Origin: Ideonella benzenivorans | Lineage (GTDB): Bacteria; Pseudomonadota; Gammaproteobacteria; Burkholderiales; Burkholderiaceae_C | Length of the DNA stretch: 64,000 nt | Direction of reading: 5' to 3' | Assembly: GCF_020387415.1 (NCBI RefSeq) | Contig: NZ_JAGWCB010000007.1 | Span: 496,001 to 560,000 of the forward strand | Shown: in pieces, positions 33,850-43,342 of the stretch | Position numbering within the stretch: position 1 is the stretch's first letter | Layout: every line of letters starts with the position of its first letter | Program-made: the position numbers and the translations under genes | The notes under the pieces: generated by a model | The model's input: only the letters and a program-made list of their open reading frames with translations | What the model was told of the DNA's origin: nothing | The model's database searches: none

Positions 33850-35025
33850 TCACAGGTAGCCGGGCAGCGGCGGCAGGCCGAACAGCATCGCGCCCGCGTT
33901 CTGGTAGGTGATGTCGCCCATGAAGGCGTGCTGGGTCAGCACCTGTGCGTCGCGCACCTGCTGCGACAGCGGGCTGCTGTGGTAGACGCCGGTCATGCCG
34001 GCCTGCATCTGGATGGCACGGGTCACTTCGGCGCTGGTGCGGGCGGCGTGGGTGGAGGACAGGCGCAGCAGGCTGGTCTGTTCCGGCGTCACCTCGTCGC
34101 CCTTCTCCAGCGTGGCCCAGGCGTCGTCGATGGCCTCGTAGAAGAAGGCGCGGGCGGCCCGCAGCTGGGCCTCGGCGCGGGCGATCTCGATCTGCACCTG
34201 CGGCCGGTCGGCCAGGCGCGGCGCACCGGTGACCGAGATGCGGCCGGTGGCCAGGCCGCGCAGTTCCTCGATGGCGGCGCGGGCGATGCCCAGCCCCACC
34301 ACCGTCAGCACCTGGGTGGCGAAGGACAGCGAGGGGTAGCGGAACATCGGCTCCTCGCGCTGTGACTTGCTGCCGCGCACGAAGGTCCATTCCTCCGGCA
34401 CGATCACCTTGTCGACCACCAGGTCATGGCTGCCGGTGCCGGCCAGGCCGCTGACGTCCCAGGCCATCTCGATGCGGGCCTGGCTGCGCGGCATCACCGC
34501 CATGCGCGGCAGGCCGCCCTTGTCGCCTTCGAACGGCGCGATGCCCACGCCGATCACGTCGGCGCCCATGCAGCCGCTGGAAAAGCTCCAGCGCCCCGAC
34601 ACCTCGTAGCCGCCGGCCACCTTGGGCGCGCGCTGCGGGGGGAAGATGCCACCGGCAAAGGTCACGTCGGGGCCGCCGGCATAGACCTGGGCCAGGGTGG
34701 CGGGCGGCAGCGCGGCCAGGTAGGTCACACCCATGCCGAAGCTGGCCACCCAGCCGGCCGAGCCGTCGGCCTGGGAAATCGTCTCGATCAGCTCGCAGAA
34801 TTCGTGCGCCGACTTCTGCTCACCGCCCAGCGCGGTCGGCACCAGCGCGCGGTAGACGCCGACCTCCTTGAAGCGCTGGATGATGTCCGGCGAGATGAAG
34901 CGTTGTTGCTCGAACTCCTGCCGGCGGCGGCGGATGTCGCTCAACAGCAGGTCCAGCGTGGTGCCGGAATCAGGCCCCGTGGGGGCGGTGGACGCACCGG
35001 GGTGCGTGGCGGTGAGGGAGGTCAT
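33850..35025 (-). CDS. iacA: IacA: flavin-dependent indole-3-acetate monooxygenase (acyl-CoA dehydrogenase fold)
   Basis: 391 residues from MTSLTATHPG. The acyl-CoA dehydrogenase-like fold is seen in RFKEVGVYRALVPTALGG and in GYEVSGRWSFSSGCMGAD, followed by a helical C-terminus. Related group D flavoprotein monooxygenases (HsaA-like) use reduced flavin from a partner. IacA with IacG oxidises IAA at C2 as the first step. Its ATG overlaps the iacH stop (ATGA). Confidence 0.88.
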   Translation of the reverse strand: MTSLTATHPGASTAPTGPDSGTTLDLLLSDIRRRRQEFEQQRFISPDIIQRFKEVGVYRALVPTALGGEQKSAHEFCELIETISQADGSAGWVASFGMGVTYLAALPPATLAQVYAGGPDVTFAGGIFPPQRAPKVAGGYEVSGRWSFSSGCMGADVIGVGIAPFEGDKGGLPRMAVMPRSQARIEMAWDVSGLAGTGSHDLVVDKVIVPEEWTFVRGSKSQREEPMFRYPSLSFATQVLTVVGLGIARAAIEELRGLATGRISVTGAPRLADRPQVQIEIARAEAQLRAARAFFYEAIDDAWATLEKGDEVTPEQTSLLRLSSTHAARTSAEVTRAIQMQAGMTGVYHSSPLSQQVRDAQVLTQHAFMGDITYQNAGAMLFGLPPLPGYL

Positions 35026-36170
35026 GCGGGTTCTCCAAGGGAGGCGTGCAGGTCGAGCTGCTGGCTCAGCGAACGAGCCACGGAACACAGCCATTCGTCG
35101 GCGCCGTGGCGGGCCACCAGCTGCAGGCCCACGGGCAGGCCGTCGGCGTTGTCCAGCGGCAGCGTGATGGCCGGGTGGCCGGAAAGATTGAAGGGCCGCA
35201 CCAGCGCCGTCATCGACACGGCGGCACTGGTGTCGGCAGCGTCCTCCAGCCGCGGCGGGGGCGAGGCCAGCGTGGGCAGGGCCAGCACGTCGCACTGCGA
35301 CAGGGCGGCATCCACCTCGGCGCGGAAGGCGCGTCGCACGGCTTCGGCCTCGGCCAGCTGGGCATCGGTGGTCTGGCCGGCCCGCTGCAGCCGGGTGGCC
35401 ACGTCCTGGCCCATGCGGCCATCGGCCAGCAGCGGGGACAGGGCGATCCAGTTCTCGCGGTTGATCACCGCCAGGCCGGCGCGGTAGGCGTCCTCGAACA
35501 GCGGCAGCGTGACCGGGTGCAGGCGGTGGCGGGCCCGGGCCAGGGCTTCGTGCACCGCGTTGCGGGCCTGGGCGTCGCAGGCCACGTCCACCAGGCCGAT
35601 GTGCAGCGAGGGCGGCACCACCGGCAAGGCGTGGAAGTTCGGCACCATGGCCTGCATGGCCGCGATCAGGCTGTCCATGTCACGGGCGATCGGGCCCACG
35701 CAGTCCAGCGAGCTGCGTTCGGGCATCACGCCGCGCCGGCTCACCCGGCCGAAGCTGGGCTTGAGCCCGAACACGCCGCAGCAGGCGGCTGGCGTGCGCA
35801 CCGAGCCCCCGGTGTCGGTGCCCAGGGCCATCGGCACCAGGCCCTGGGCGACGGCCACCGCCGAGCCGCAGGAAGAGCCCCCGGGCACCCGGTCGGGCCA
35901 GCGCGGGTTGCGTGGGGTGCCGGTCCAGTGGTTGATGCCCGTGGTGCCGTAGGCCAGCTCATGCAGGTTGGTCTTGCCGGTCAGCCGCCAGCCGGCGGCC
36001 AGCAGGCGGGCCACCACCTCGGCATGGGCTGTTGCGGGTGCGGCCTCGGTCAGGGTGCGGCTGCCGGCCCGGGTGGGGGCGCCCGCCACGTCCAGCGTGT
36101 CTTTGACCATGAAGCACGGGCCCTCGGCGGGGCCGAGTTGGAGCGGGAGGACGACGATGTCGGTGGACAT
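35022..36170 (-). CDS. iacH: IacH: amidase-signature enzyme, first gene of the iac operon
   Basis: 382 residues. Amidase signature intact: Lys in FMVKDTLDVAG (about 36), VPGGSSCGSAVA loop, and DTGGSVRTPAA with the nucleophile Ser. It leads the operon, about 60 nt from the predicted transcription start, and couples to iacA by a 4-nt overlap. In iac clusters IacH is thought to act on a lactam/amide intermediate. No strong Shine-Dalgarno precedes this ATG, so an in-frame GTG 39 nt upstream is an alternative. Confidence 0.85.
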   Translation of the reverse strand: MSTDIVVLPLQLGPAEGPCFMVKDTLDVAGAPTRAGSRTLTEAAPATAHAEVVARLLAAGWRLTGKTNLHELAYGTTGINHWTGTPRNPRWPDRVPGGSSCGSAVAVAQGLVPMALGTDTGGSVRTPAACCGVFGLKPSFGRVSRRGVMPERSSLDCVGPIARDMDSLIAAMQAMVPNFHALPVVPPSLHIGLVDVACDAQARNAVHEALARARHRLHPVTLPLFEDAYRAGLAVINRENWIALSPLLADGRMGQDVATRLQRAGQTTDAQLAEAEAVRRAFRAEVDAALSQCDVLALPTLASPPPRLEDAADTSAAVSMTALVRPFNLSGHPAITLPLDNADGLPVGLQLVARHGADEWLCSVARSLSQQLDLHASLGEPA

Positions 36171-36241
36171 GGGCAGGAGGGGGCGGGTGCCGGGCTGGCG
36201 TGCCGTCACCCGTGGGTGGCAAGCGGTTGGAATGGCTGCAG

Positions 36242-36270
36242 ACGATAGGAGTGAATACGTGAATCGTCAA
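36242..36270 (-). promoter_or_regulatory. Sigma-70-type promoter of the iac operon, with TTCACGT repeat in the spacer
   Basis: On the minus strand -35 TTGACG (36265-36270) and -10 TATCGT (36242-36247) are separated by exactly 17 nt. The spacer contains ATTCAC twice (ATTCACGTATTCAC), a direct repeat well placed for a repressor such as IacR. The match to consensus is good at -35 and moderate at -10. Confidence 0.7.
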
Positions 36271-36611
36271 CTAAATAACCCATGTTTGAGCCCGAGCAAA
36301 TGCGGTGCGACAAGGCGGTGATAACGCCACGCATTGGGGCGCGATGCCCTGATTTGGTGGATTTTTCAAGCAATGGTCGGCGCGGCCTCCGGCGCCGGCA
36401 GGACGCTCGGTTTCCCTCGTGCGGCGCGGTGATCCGGGGCGGCGGATGCTGTGCGCTCAGCGGGATTTCATGTGTCGCGCGCGTGAGGGGGCCGGCGGTC
36501 GGGGCCCGTCTGCCAGGCGGGTGGCCCCGACGCAAGTGGCCCGCATCAGAAAAACATGAAAAGTGGCATGAAAGATGCTGATGCAGGTCAAGCTCGCTGC
36601 AGCGGTGGCGG

Positions 36612-36643
36612 GCCGGCTCCCCAGAATTTTTTTGGGGGCCGGC
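36612..36643 (+). promoter_or_regulatory. Strong hairpin in the leader of the ABC importer operon
   Basis: GCCGGCTCCCCA (36612-36623) pairs with TGGGGGCCGGC (36633-36643), one bulged T, with a U-rich loop. The stem ends 70 nt before the start codon. The U tract is in the loop, not after the stem, so this is not a standard terminator; attenuation or mRNA stabilisation is possible. Confidence 0.55.
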
Positions 36644-36713
36644 AGTGCCTCCCGCGGTGTGCGGCCTACCGTGTCCTTCCACCCCTTGGCGCCCAGAGCG
36701 CACGGAGTTCCCG

Positions 36714-37868
36714 ATGTCCCTTCCCCGTTTCGTCCGTCCCCTGCTGCAGGGCTGTCTGCTGGCCTCGTTCGCCCTGGCCGCGCAAGCCCAGATCAAGGTG
36801 GGGGTGGTGACCTCGTCCACCGGCCCGGTGGCCCTGGTCGGCCTGCCGCAGAAGAAGACCGTGCCGCTGCTGCCGACCAAGGTGGCGGGCCAGACGGTCC
36901 AGTACATCTCGTTGGACGATGGGAGCGACCCGACCGCCTCGGTGTCGGCCTTCAAGAAGCTGATCAACGAAGACAAGGTCGACGCCATCATCGGCCCGAG
37001 CGGCTCGCCGGCCGCGATGGGCGTGATCCAGTTCGCCGCGGAAGCCGGTGTGCCCATGCTGGCCCCGGTGGGCACGGCCGCCGTGGTGGTGCCGATGAGC
37101 GAGCAGAAGAAGTGGGTCTTCAAGACCACGCAGAACGACGAGATCATCGCCCGCGCCCTGGTTCAGCACATGAGCGCCACCAAGATCAAGACGGTGGGCT
37201 TCATCGGCACGGCCGATCCCTACGGCGACAACTGGATGCGGGTCTTCTCCGCGCTGGCCGGCAAGGCGGGCATCAAGGTGGTGGGCTCCGAGCGCTTCCA
37301 GCGCCAGGACACCTCGCTGACCGCCCAGGCGCTCAAGCTGATGGGCGCCTCGCCCGATGCGATCCTGGTGGCGGCCCCGGGCAGCTCGTCCGTCCTGCCC
37401 AGCACCACGCTGCACGACGTGGGCTACAAGGGCAAGGTCTACCAGACCCACGGCGCGGCGCTGGACGACTTCCTGCGCCTGGGGGGCAAGAAGGTGGAAG
37501 GCACGATCCTGGCCGCCAGCGCGATGCTGGTGCTCGACCAGGTGCCGGCCAGCAACCCGACCAAGAAGGTGGCCACCGAGTATGTGAAGGCCTACGAGAA
37601 GCTCAACGGCAGCAAGCCGGCGACCTTTGGTGCCAATGTGTATGACGCGGGCCTGCTGCTGCAGGCGGCCATTCCGGTGGCGCTGAAGTCCGGCAAGCCG
37701 GGCACCGCCGCCTTCCGCACTGCGCTGCGCGATGCGCTGGAGCAGATCAAGGAGCTGCCGGCCACCCAGGGCGTCTACACGATGACGCCGGCCGACCACA
37801 GTGGCTTCGACGACCGCGGCCGCGAGATGATCGTGGTGAAGAACGGTCGCTGGACGCTGCTGAAGTGA
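36714..37868 (+). CDS. LIV-type ABC importer substrate-binding protein
   Basis: 384 residues. Signal peptide to about AQAQ (residue 26), then a type I periplasmic binding fold with QIKVGVVTSSTGPVAL, GSDPTASVSAFKKLI and IIGPSGSPA. First gene of a transporter operon divergent from iacH, so an aromatic acid such as IAA is a likely ligand; branched-chain amino acids or other aromatics remain possible. GGAG sits 8 nt before the ATG. Confidence 0.88.
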   Translation: MSLPRFVRPLLQGCLLASFALAAQAQIKVGVVTSSTGPVALVGLPQKKTVPLLPTKVAGQTVQYISLDDGSDPTASVSAFKKLINEDKVDAIIGPSGSPAAMGVIQFAAEAGVPMLAPVGTAAVVVPMSEQKKWVFKTTQNDEIIARALVQHMSATKIKTVGFIGTADPYGDNWMRVFSALAGKAGIKVVGSERFQRQDTSLTAQALKLMGASPDAILVAAPGSSSVLPSTTLHDVGYKGKVYQTHGAALDDFLRLGGKKVEGTILAASAMLVLDQVPASNPTKKVATEYVKAYEKLNGSKPATFGANVYDAGLLLQAAIPVALKSGKPGTAAFRTALRDALEQIKELPATQGVYTMTPADHSGFDDRGREMIVVKNGRWTLLK

Positions 37869-37885
37869 GCGGGATGGACTGAGGC

Positions 37886-38935
37886 ATGAACGCGCAGATC
37901 GCATTGCTGCTGGGACAAGATGGCGTGACCAACGGCGCGATCTACGCGCTGCTGGCCCTGTCCATCGTCCTGGTCTTCACCGTCACCCGGGTGCTGCTGG
38001 TGCCGCAGGGGGAGTTCGTCACCTTCGGCGCCATGACCATGGCCGGCCTGCAGGCCGGCCAGCCGGTGCGCCTGGCCTGGCTGCTGCTGGCCCTGGCCGT
38101 GCTGCGCCTGGTCTGGCGGCTGTGGGCGCTGCGCCCGGGCCTGCGCGCCGATCCTCAGCCCCCGCTGTCGGTCTGGGATGCCGCGGGCCCGGTCTATGCC
38201 CTGGTCCTCTGGGGCATCGCCGACCGGGTGCCCGGCCAGAACTGGCCGATGGCGCTGCAGGTGCTGTTCACGCTGGCGCTGGTGGTGCCACTGGGGCCCT
38301 GGCTGTATGACCTGTGCTTCCGGCCCATCGCCGCCGCGCATGGCCTGGTGCTGCTGATCGTCTCGATCGCGCTGCATGTGGTGCTGGTCGGGCTGGCGCT
38401 CTGGATGTTCGGCGCCGAAGGCGCGCGCACCCTGCCGTTTTCCGAGGAGGGCCTGGACCTGGGGCTGCTCAACGTCAACGCCCAGTCGCTGTGGGTGCTG
38501 GCCGCCACGCTGGCGCTGATGGTCGGGCTGTTCGTGTTCTTCGAGCGCACGCTGCGGGGCAAGGCCTTGCGGGCCACCGCGGTGAGCCGCCTGGGGGCGC
38601 AGCTGATGGGCATCTCGCCCACCGCCGCCGGCCGCACCTGCTTTGCCCTGGCGGCCTTCATCGGCGGCCTGTCGGGCACGCTGATCGCGCCGCTCACCAC
38701 GCTGTACTACGACTCCGGCTTCCTGATCAGCCTGAAGGGCTTCGTCGGGGCCGTGGTTGGCGGTCTGGTCAGCTTCCCCGTGGGCGCGCTGGGCGCGCTG
38801 TCGGTGGGGCTGGTCGAGGCCTATTCGACCTTCTGGGCCAGTTCCTACAAAGAGGTCATCGTGTTCACCTTGATCCTGCCCTTCCTGCTGTGGCGCTCGC
38901 TGACCAGCAAGCACCATGAGGAGGACCGCGCATGA
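37886..38935 (+). CDS. LivH-like ABC permease
   Basis: 349 residues, polytopic. Family landmarks are GVTNGAIYALLALSIVLVFTV at the start, QGEFVTFGA, and the later FFERTLRGKALRATAVS permease loop and GLSGTLIAPLTT. It starts 17 nt after the binding protein and overlaps the next gene by 4 nt. It forms half of the membrane channel of the importer. Confidence 0.88.
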   Translation: MNAQIALLLGQDGVTNGAIYALLALSIVLVFTVTRVLLVPQGEFVTFGAMTMAGLQAGQPVRLAWLLLALAVLRLVWRLWALRPGLRADPQPPLSVWDAAGPVYALVLWGIADRVPGQNWPMALQVLFTLALVVPLGPWLYDLCFRPIAAAHGLVLLIVSIALHVVLVGLALWMFGAEGARTLPFSEEGLDLGLLNVNAQSLWVLAATLALMVGLFVFFERTLRGKALRATAVSRLGAQLMGISPTAAGRTCFALAAFIGGLSGTLIAPLTTLYYDSGFLISLKGFVGAVVGGLVSFPVGALGALSVGLVEAYSTFWASSYKEVIVFTLILPFLLWRSLTSKHHEEDRA

Positions 38936-40803
38936 GCACCGCCCTGCCCATGAATTCCTCTGCTGAGACCTCCAAGACCGCGCGCCGCCCGCTGGGCCTC
39001 ACGGCCCGGCGCACGGTCGGCCCGGTGTTGCTGCTGGCCTTGTTGCTGGCCGTGCCCTGGCTGCCCACCTTCTGGGTCAACCTGCTCAACAACATCGGTC
39101 TGGCGGCCATGGCCACCCTGGGCCTGGTGCTGCTGACCGGCGTGGCCGGCATGACCAGCTTCGGCCAGGCCGCCTTCATCGGCCTGGGGGCCTACACCTG
39201 TGCCTGGCTGACTGTCGGGGCCGACGTGCCGGGCTGGCTGGCACCCATCGCCGGCTCGCCCTGGCTGGCCCTGCCCGCCGGCCTGCTGGTGACCCTGGCG
39301 GTGGCGGCCGGCCTGGGCGCGGTGACGCTGCGCCTGTCGGGCCACTACCTGCCGCTGGGCACCATCTGCTGGGCCCTGGCGCTGTTCTACCTGTTCGGCA
39401 CGCTGGAGTCGCTGGGGGCCCACTCCGGTCTGACCAACCTGCCGGCCCTGCAGATCGGCACCTGGAGCCTGGACCAGCCGGCCGACATGGCCTGGCCGAT
39501 CTGGCTGCTGCTGGGGCTGGCGCTGGTGCTCTCGCGTCACCTGCTGGATTCGCGCAGCGGCCGCGCGCTGCGTGCCCTCAACGGCGGCCAGGCGATGGCC
39601 GAGTCGATGGGCGTGCCGGTGTTCCGCACCAAGATGGCGGCCTTCATCCTCTCGGCGCTGCTGGCCGGCGTCTCGGGCTGGCTGTATGCCTGCAACCAGC
39701 GCTTCGTCAGCCCGGCGCCGTTCAGTGTGACCGCGGGCATCGACGTGATGTTCATGGCCCTCATCGGCGGCGTGGGCCACCTGTGGGGCGCGGTGGCCGG
39801 CGCGGTGGTGGTCACGCTGGGCCGCAATGGGCTGCAGGACTGGCTGCCCAGCCTGCTGGGCCAGAGCGGCAACTACGAGTCCGTCGTCTTCGGCCTGCTG
39901 ATCATCGCCTTGATGCACCGCGCCCCCAACGGCCTGTGGGGCGCCATCCACCGCCGCTGGAGCCGGCGCGTCGATCCGCGGCGGGCCCAGCCTGCGGCCT
40001 TGCCGGCCGCCGCCCCCTTGCCGCGCCGGGTTCAGCCCACCCGCGGCCAGCCGGTGCTGGAGGTGCGCGGCCTGACCCGGCGCTTTGGCGGCCTGGTGGC
40101 CAACAAGGAGATCGACCTGACGCTGCACGCCGGCGAGATCCTGGCCGTCATCGGCCCGAACGGTGCGGGCAAGAGCACGCTGTTCAACCAGCTCTCCTGC
40201 GTGGACCATCCCACCTCGGGCGAGGTGAAGTTCCTGGGGCAGAGCGTGCTGGGCTGGCAGCCCCGGCGCATGGCCGCTGCTGGCCTGTCGCGCACCTTCC
40301 AGCACGTCAAGCTGCTGCCCAGCATGAGCGTGCTGGACAACGTGGCCATCGGTGCCCACCTGCGCGGCCGCGCCGGCCTGTTGCGCAGTGCGCTGCGGCT
40401 GGACCGGGCGGAGGAGGCCCGCCTGCTGGGCGAAGCCCAGCGCCAGCTGGAGCGCGTGGGCCTGGGCGCGCTCTCGCATGTGGAAGCCGGCAGCCTGGCC
40501 CTGGGTCAGCAGCGCCTGGTGGAGATCGCCCGCGCGCTGTGCGCCGACCCCTCGGTGCTGCTGCTTGACGAGCCGGCCGCCGGCCTGCGCCTGCAGGAGA
40601 AGCAGGCCCTGGCCGAGCTGCTGCGCAAGCTGCGCACCGAGGGCATGGCCGTGCTGCTGGTGGAGCACGACATGGACTTCGTGATGAACCTGGTGGACCG
40701 CGTGGCGGTGATGGTGTTCGGCGAGAAGATCACCGAGGGCCTGCCCGCCGAGGTGCAAAGCCATCCCAAGGTGCTGGAAGCCTACCTGGGAGTTGACCTG
40801 TGA
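38932..40803 (+). CDS. LivM-LivG fusion: permease joined to ATPase of the ABC importer
   Basis: 623 residues. Residues 1-340 are a LivM-like permease ([17 protein letters not shown] and later [19 protein letters not shown]). After a Pro/Ala linker the ATPase has Walker A GPNGAGKS (408-415), a signature LALGQQR in place of LSGGQ, and Walker [11 protein letters not shown]. Fusion of these subunits is known in beta- and alphaproteobacteria. The reading frame is continuous, so it is not a sequencing break. Confidence 0.9.
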   Translation: MSTALPMNSSAETSKTARRPLGLTARRTVGPVLLLALLLAVPWLPTFWVNLLNNIGLAAMATLGLVLLTGVAGMTSFGQAAFIGLGAYTCAWLTVGADVPGWLAPIAGSPWLALPAGLLVTLAVAAGLGAVTLRLSGHYLPLGTICWALALFYLFGTLESLGAHSGLTNLPALQIGTWSLDQPADMAWPIWLLLGLALVLSRHLLDSRSGRALRALNGGQAMAESMGVPVFRTKMAAFILSALLAGVSGWLYACNQRFVSPAPFSVTAGIDVMFMALIGGVGHLWGAVAGAVVVTLGRNGLQDWLPSLLGQSGNYESVVFGLLIIALMHRAPNGLWGAIHRRWSRRVDPRRAQPAALPAAAPLPRRVQPTRGQPVLEVRGLTRRFGGLVANKEIDLTLHAGEILAVIGPNGAGKSTLFNQLSCVDHPTSGEVKFLGQSVLGWQPRRMAAAGLSRTFQHVKLLPSMSVLDNVAIGAHLRGRAGLLRSALRLDRAEEARLLGEAQRQLERVGLGALSHVEAGSLALGQQRLVEIARALCADPSVLLLDEPAAGLRLQEKQALAELLRKLRTEGMAVLLVEHDMDFVMNLVDRVAVMVFGEKITEGLPAEVQSHPKVLEAYLGVDL

Positions 40804-41585
40804 GCGCCGAGATGACCGCTGAAACCGCTGCCGAGCACCCGCTGCTGCTGGAGGTCGAGAACCTCTCGGTGGCCTACGGCAAGATCGAGGCCCTGTCCGG
40901 CGTGAGCCTGCGGGTGCGCCAGGGCGAGATCGTCACCGTGATCGGCCCCAACGGTGCCGGCAAGAGCACGTTGCTGGGCGCCCTGATGGGGGCGCTGCCG
41001 GCGCGCGACGGCCGCATCACGCTGGCCGGCCGGGTGCAGGGCGCACTGCAGGTGGAAGCCCGGGCTGAGCAAGGCCTGGCCCTGGTGCCCGAAACCCGTG
41101 CGCTGTTCGCCAGCATGACGGTGGAGGACAACCTGCGCCTGGGGGCCTACCGCTTCCGCGGCGAGGGTGCGGCCCGCCACGCGCAGGCCTTGGACGAGGT
41201 CTATGCGCTGTTCCCGCGCCTGCAGGAACGCCGCCGCCAGGAGGCCGCGACGCTGTCGGGTGGCGAGCGCCAGATGCTGGCGCTGGGCCGTGCCCTGATG
41301 GGCCGGCCGCAGTTGCTGATGCTCGACGAGCCCAGCCTGGGCCTGGCACCGCTGATCGTGCGTGACATCTTCCGCATCATCGTGCAGTTGCGCGCGCAGG
41401 GCGTGTCCATTCTGCTGGTCGAGCAGAACGCCCGCGCGGCCCTGCATGTGGCCGACCACGCCTATGTGCTGGAGCTGGGCCGCGTGGCCATGGAAGGGCC
41501 GGCCGCCGCGCTGGCCCACGACCCGCGCGTGATCGAGGCCTATCTGGGGGCCCAGGCCAAGCACCAGGAACTGCTGACCACCTGA
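40800..41585 (+). CDS. LivF-like ABC ATPase (GTG start)
   Basis: 261 residues. Walker [10 protein letters not shown], signature [10 protein letters not shown], Walker [13 protein letters not shown], and the H-loop region are intact. The GTG overlaps the previous stop as GTGA; an in-frame ATG at 40812 would shorten it by four residues. It is the second ATPase of the importer. Confidence 0.9.
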   Translation: MSAEMTAETAAEHPLLLEVENLSVAYGKIEALSGVSLRVRQGEIVTVIGPNGAGKSTLLGALMGALPARDGRITLAGRVQGALQVEARAEQGLALVPETRALFASMTVEDNLRLGAYRFRGEGAARHAQALDEVYALFPRLQERRRQEAATLSGGERQMLALGRALMGRPQLLMLDEPSLGLAPLIVRDIFRIIVQLRAQGVSILLVEQNARAALHVADHAYVLELGRVAMEGPAAALAHDPRVIEAYLGAQAKHQELLTT

Positions 41586-41644
41586 GGCCGTTCGAGGGGC
41601 CGATCGGCCCTCCCTCCGTTTCCCCACCGTTGGAGAGTTTGAGC

Positions 41645-42634
41645 ATGAGCGTGATCCTGAAAGAGAAGATTGCCAGCCGCGTGGCCTGGAAGGGCAGCGA
41701 GCTGGCCCGGCACGAGGACTGGATCTACCGGTTGTCCGAAGCTTCGGTGAACGCGCTGGACCAGGCCCTGAAGGCGGTCCAGCAGCGCGGCCTGGCCTTC
41801 CCGGGCTTCACCCAGGCCGATTTCCCGATCCCCGACTTCCTGGCCGAGGAGATCCGCGGCTTTGCCGAAGAGCTGGAGAACGGCCGGGGCTTCATCGTGA
41901 TCCGCGGCCTGCCGGCCGAGCGTTACACCGAGGACGAGCTGTCCATCCTCTACTACGGCCTGGGCCTGCACATGGGCACGCCGGTGACGCAAAACGAGCG
42001 CGGCGACCTGCTGGGCCGGGTCACCAACGTGGGGGACCTCAACAAGAAGACCACCCGGGTCTACGAGACCAATGCCTACCTGCCGTACCACACCGACCTG
42101 TCGGACGTGGTGGGCCTGCTGAGCATCCGCAAGGCCAAGAGCGGGGGCCTGAGCAGCCTGGTCAGCGCCGCCGCCATCTACAACGAGATCCTGGAGAAGT
42201 ACCCCGAGTACATGGGCCTGTTCTACCGGCCGATCTACTTCGCCCACCTGGGCGAGGCCCTGCCCAGCCTGTCACCCATCTTCAGCCAGTACGAGGGCAA
42301 GCTGGCCTGCCGCTACCTGCGCAAGTACATCGAGCTGGGCCAGGAACTGCGCGGCCTGCAGCTCTCGCGCGTGGAGGTCGAGGCCCTGAACCTGTTCGAC
42401 ACCCTGATCCACGACCAGGAGTTCCGCCTGGACATGATGATGGAGCCGGGCGACATGCAGTTCTGCAACAACTACGTGGTGATGCATTCGCGCACGCATT
42501 TCGAGGACCATGAAGACTTGGCTCAGCGCCGCAAGCTGCTGCGTCTGTGGCTGAAGATGCCCAACGCGCGCACCCTGGCGCCCGAATTCCCGGGCCGCAA
42601 CGGCATCCCGGCGCGCGACATGGCGGGCGCCTGA
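41645..42634 (+). CDS. TfdA/TauD family 2-oxoglutarate/Fe(II) oxygenase of the iac island
   Basis: 329 residues. Iron ligands are H149 and D151 in YHTDLSD, and H281 in VVMHSRT; R300 in LLRLWL is a candidate 2-oxoglutarate contact. GGAGAG lies 8 nt before the ATG. It sits between the importer and the iacR-like regulator. TfdA relatives oxidise aryloxy- or arylalkyl-acids and quaternary amines; this one could act on an IAA-like acid, but substrate is unknown. Not part of the core iac set. Confidence 0.85.
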   Translation: MSVILKEKIASRVAWKGSELARHEDWIYRLSEASVNALDQALKAVQQRGLAFPGFTQADFPIPDFLAEEIRGFAEELENGRGFIVIRGLPAERYTEDELSILYYGLGLHMGTPVTQNERGDLLGRVTNVGDLNKKTTRVYETNAYLPYHTDLSDVVGLLSIRKAKSGGLSSLVSAAAIYNEILEKYPEYMGLFYRPIYFAHLGEALPSLSPIFSQYEGKLACRYLRKYIELGQELRGLQLSRVEVEALNLFDTLIHDQEFRLDMMMEPGDMQFCNNYVVMHSRTHFEDHEDLAQRRKLLRLWLKMPNARTLAPEFPGRNGIPARDMAGA

Positions 42635-42715
42635 GGCCCCGGCCTGGGCAGGGGCCGCGCACCGCTCTGGGCGCATGCCCCCGCTGCATGCCTGCGATGC
42701 GGGTCTGGCGCTAAG

Positions 42716-43270
42716 ATGCCGGATTCCTTCTGCGCGACCATCCCGCATCGCATCGTGAGCCTCTACGACCCCGCCAGTCCCGACTTCGTCAAGGAAGAGT
42801 TTCCGTTCTACTGGTTGGCCCGGGTCCACGGTGTCTACCAGATGGACATGGAGCGGGCCTTGAAGACGGTGGGCCTGGACATCCCCACCTGGCGCACGCT
42901 CTACATCCTCAACGAGAACGGCAGCAGCAGCATGTCGGAGATCTCGTTGCATGCCATCGCCAAGCTCTCCACGGTCACCAAGATCGTCTACCGCATGAAG
43001 GGCGAGGGCCTGGTCGAGACCCACACCTCGCCACTGGACGCACGGGTCACCATCGTCACCCTGACCGAGTCCGGGCGTGAGGCGATTGCCCGCAGCAAGC
43101 TGGCCATCCAGCACATCTTCGGCCGGGCCTTCGAGGGCCTGACCCCGTCCCAGATCCGCAAGCTCAACGAAGTGTTGCACCTGATCCTGGACAACCTGTC
43201 GCCCCGCCACGCCGAGCTGGCCGCGGCCGGTCGCTCCAGCCACGCGGCCCCCAACGCAGACGCCGCCTGA
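42716..43270 (+). CDS. iacR: MarR family regulator, probable IacR
   Basis: 184 residues with a MarR winged helix: IPTWRTLYILNENGSSSMSEI, then STVTKIVYRMKGEGLVE and a DARVTIVTLTESG wing. MarR-type IacR represses iac genes until IAA binds, in characterised clusters; this gene lies in the same island, one operon away from the importer. The name is inferred from family and place. No Shine-Dalgarno is obvious. Confidence 0.8.
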   Translation: MPDSFCATIPHRIVSLYDPASPDFVKEEFPFYWLARVHGVYQMDMERALKTVGLDIPTWRTLYILNENGSSSMSEISLHAIAKLSTVTKIVYRMKGEGLVETHTSPLDARVTIVTLTESGREAIARSKLAIQHIFGRAFEGLTPSQIRKLNEVLHLILDNLSPRHAELAAAGRSSHAAPNADAA

Positions 43271-43308
43271 ACCAGGTGGGTCCTGGCGCAGGCGGCGCGG
43301 GATCTGTG

Positions 43309-43333
43309 CCGGCCCGCAGAAGCGGCGGGCCGG
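43309..43333. terminator. Bidirectional hairpin between iacR and the porin gene
   Basis: Perfect 9-bp GC stem, CCGGCCCGC (43309-43317) and GCGGGCCGG (43325-43333), loop AGAAGCG, in the 72-nt gap between two converging genes. There is no U tract, so its efficiency as an intrinsic terminator is uncertain. Confidence 0.6.
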
Positions 43334-43342
43334 GGATGTCAC

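Larger units (their letters stand above)
36171..36713. other. Divergent intergenic region between iacH and the ABC importer
   Basis: 543 bases. The side near iacH holds the iac promoter at 36242-36270. The middle holds no convincing gene. The AAAAACATGAAAAGTGGCA stretch near 36550 is the most AT-rich part and could contain the promoter for the importer operon, without a clear consensus. A stable hairpin at 36612-36643 lies in the likely leader of the importer mRNA. GGAG precedes the importer ATG. Confidence 0.6.
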
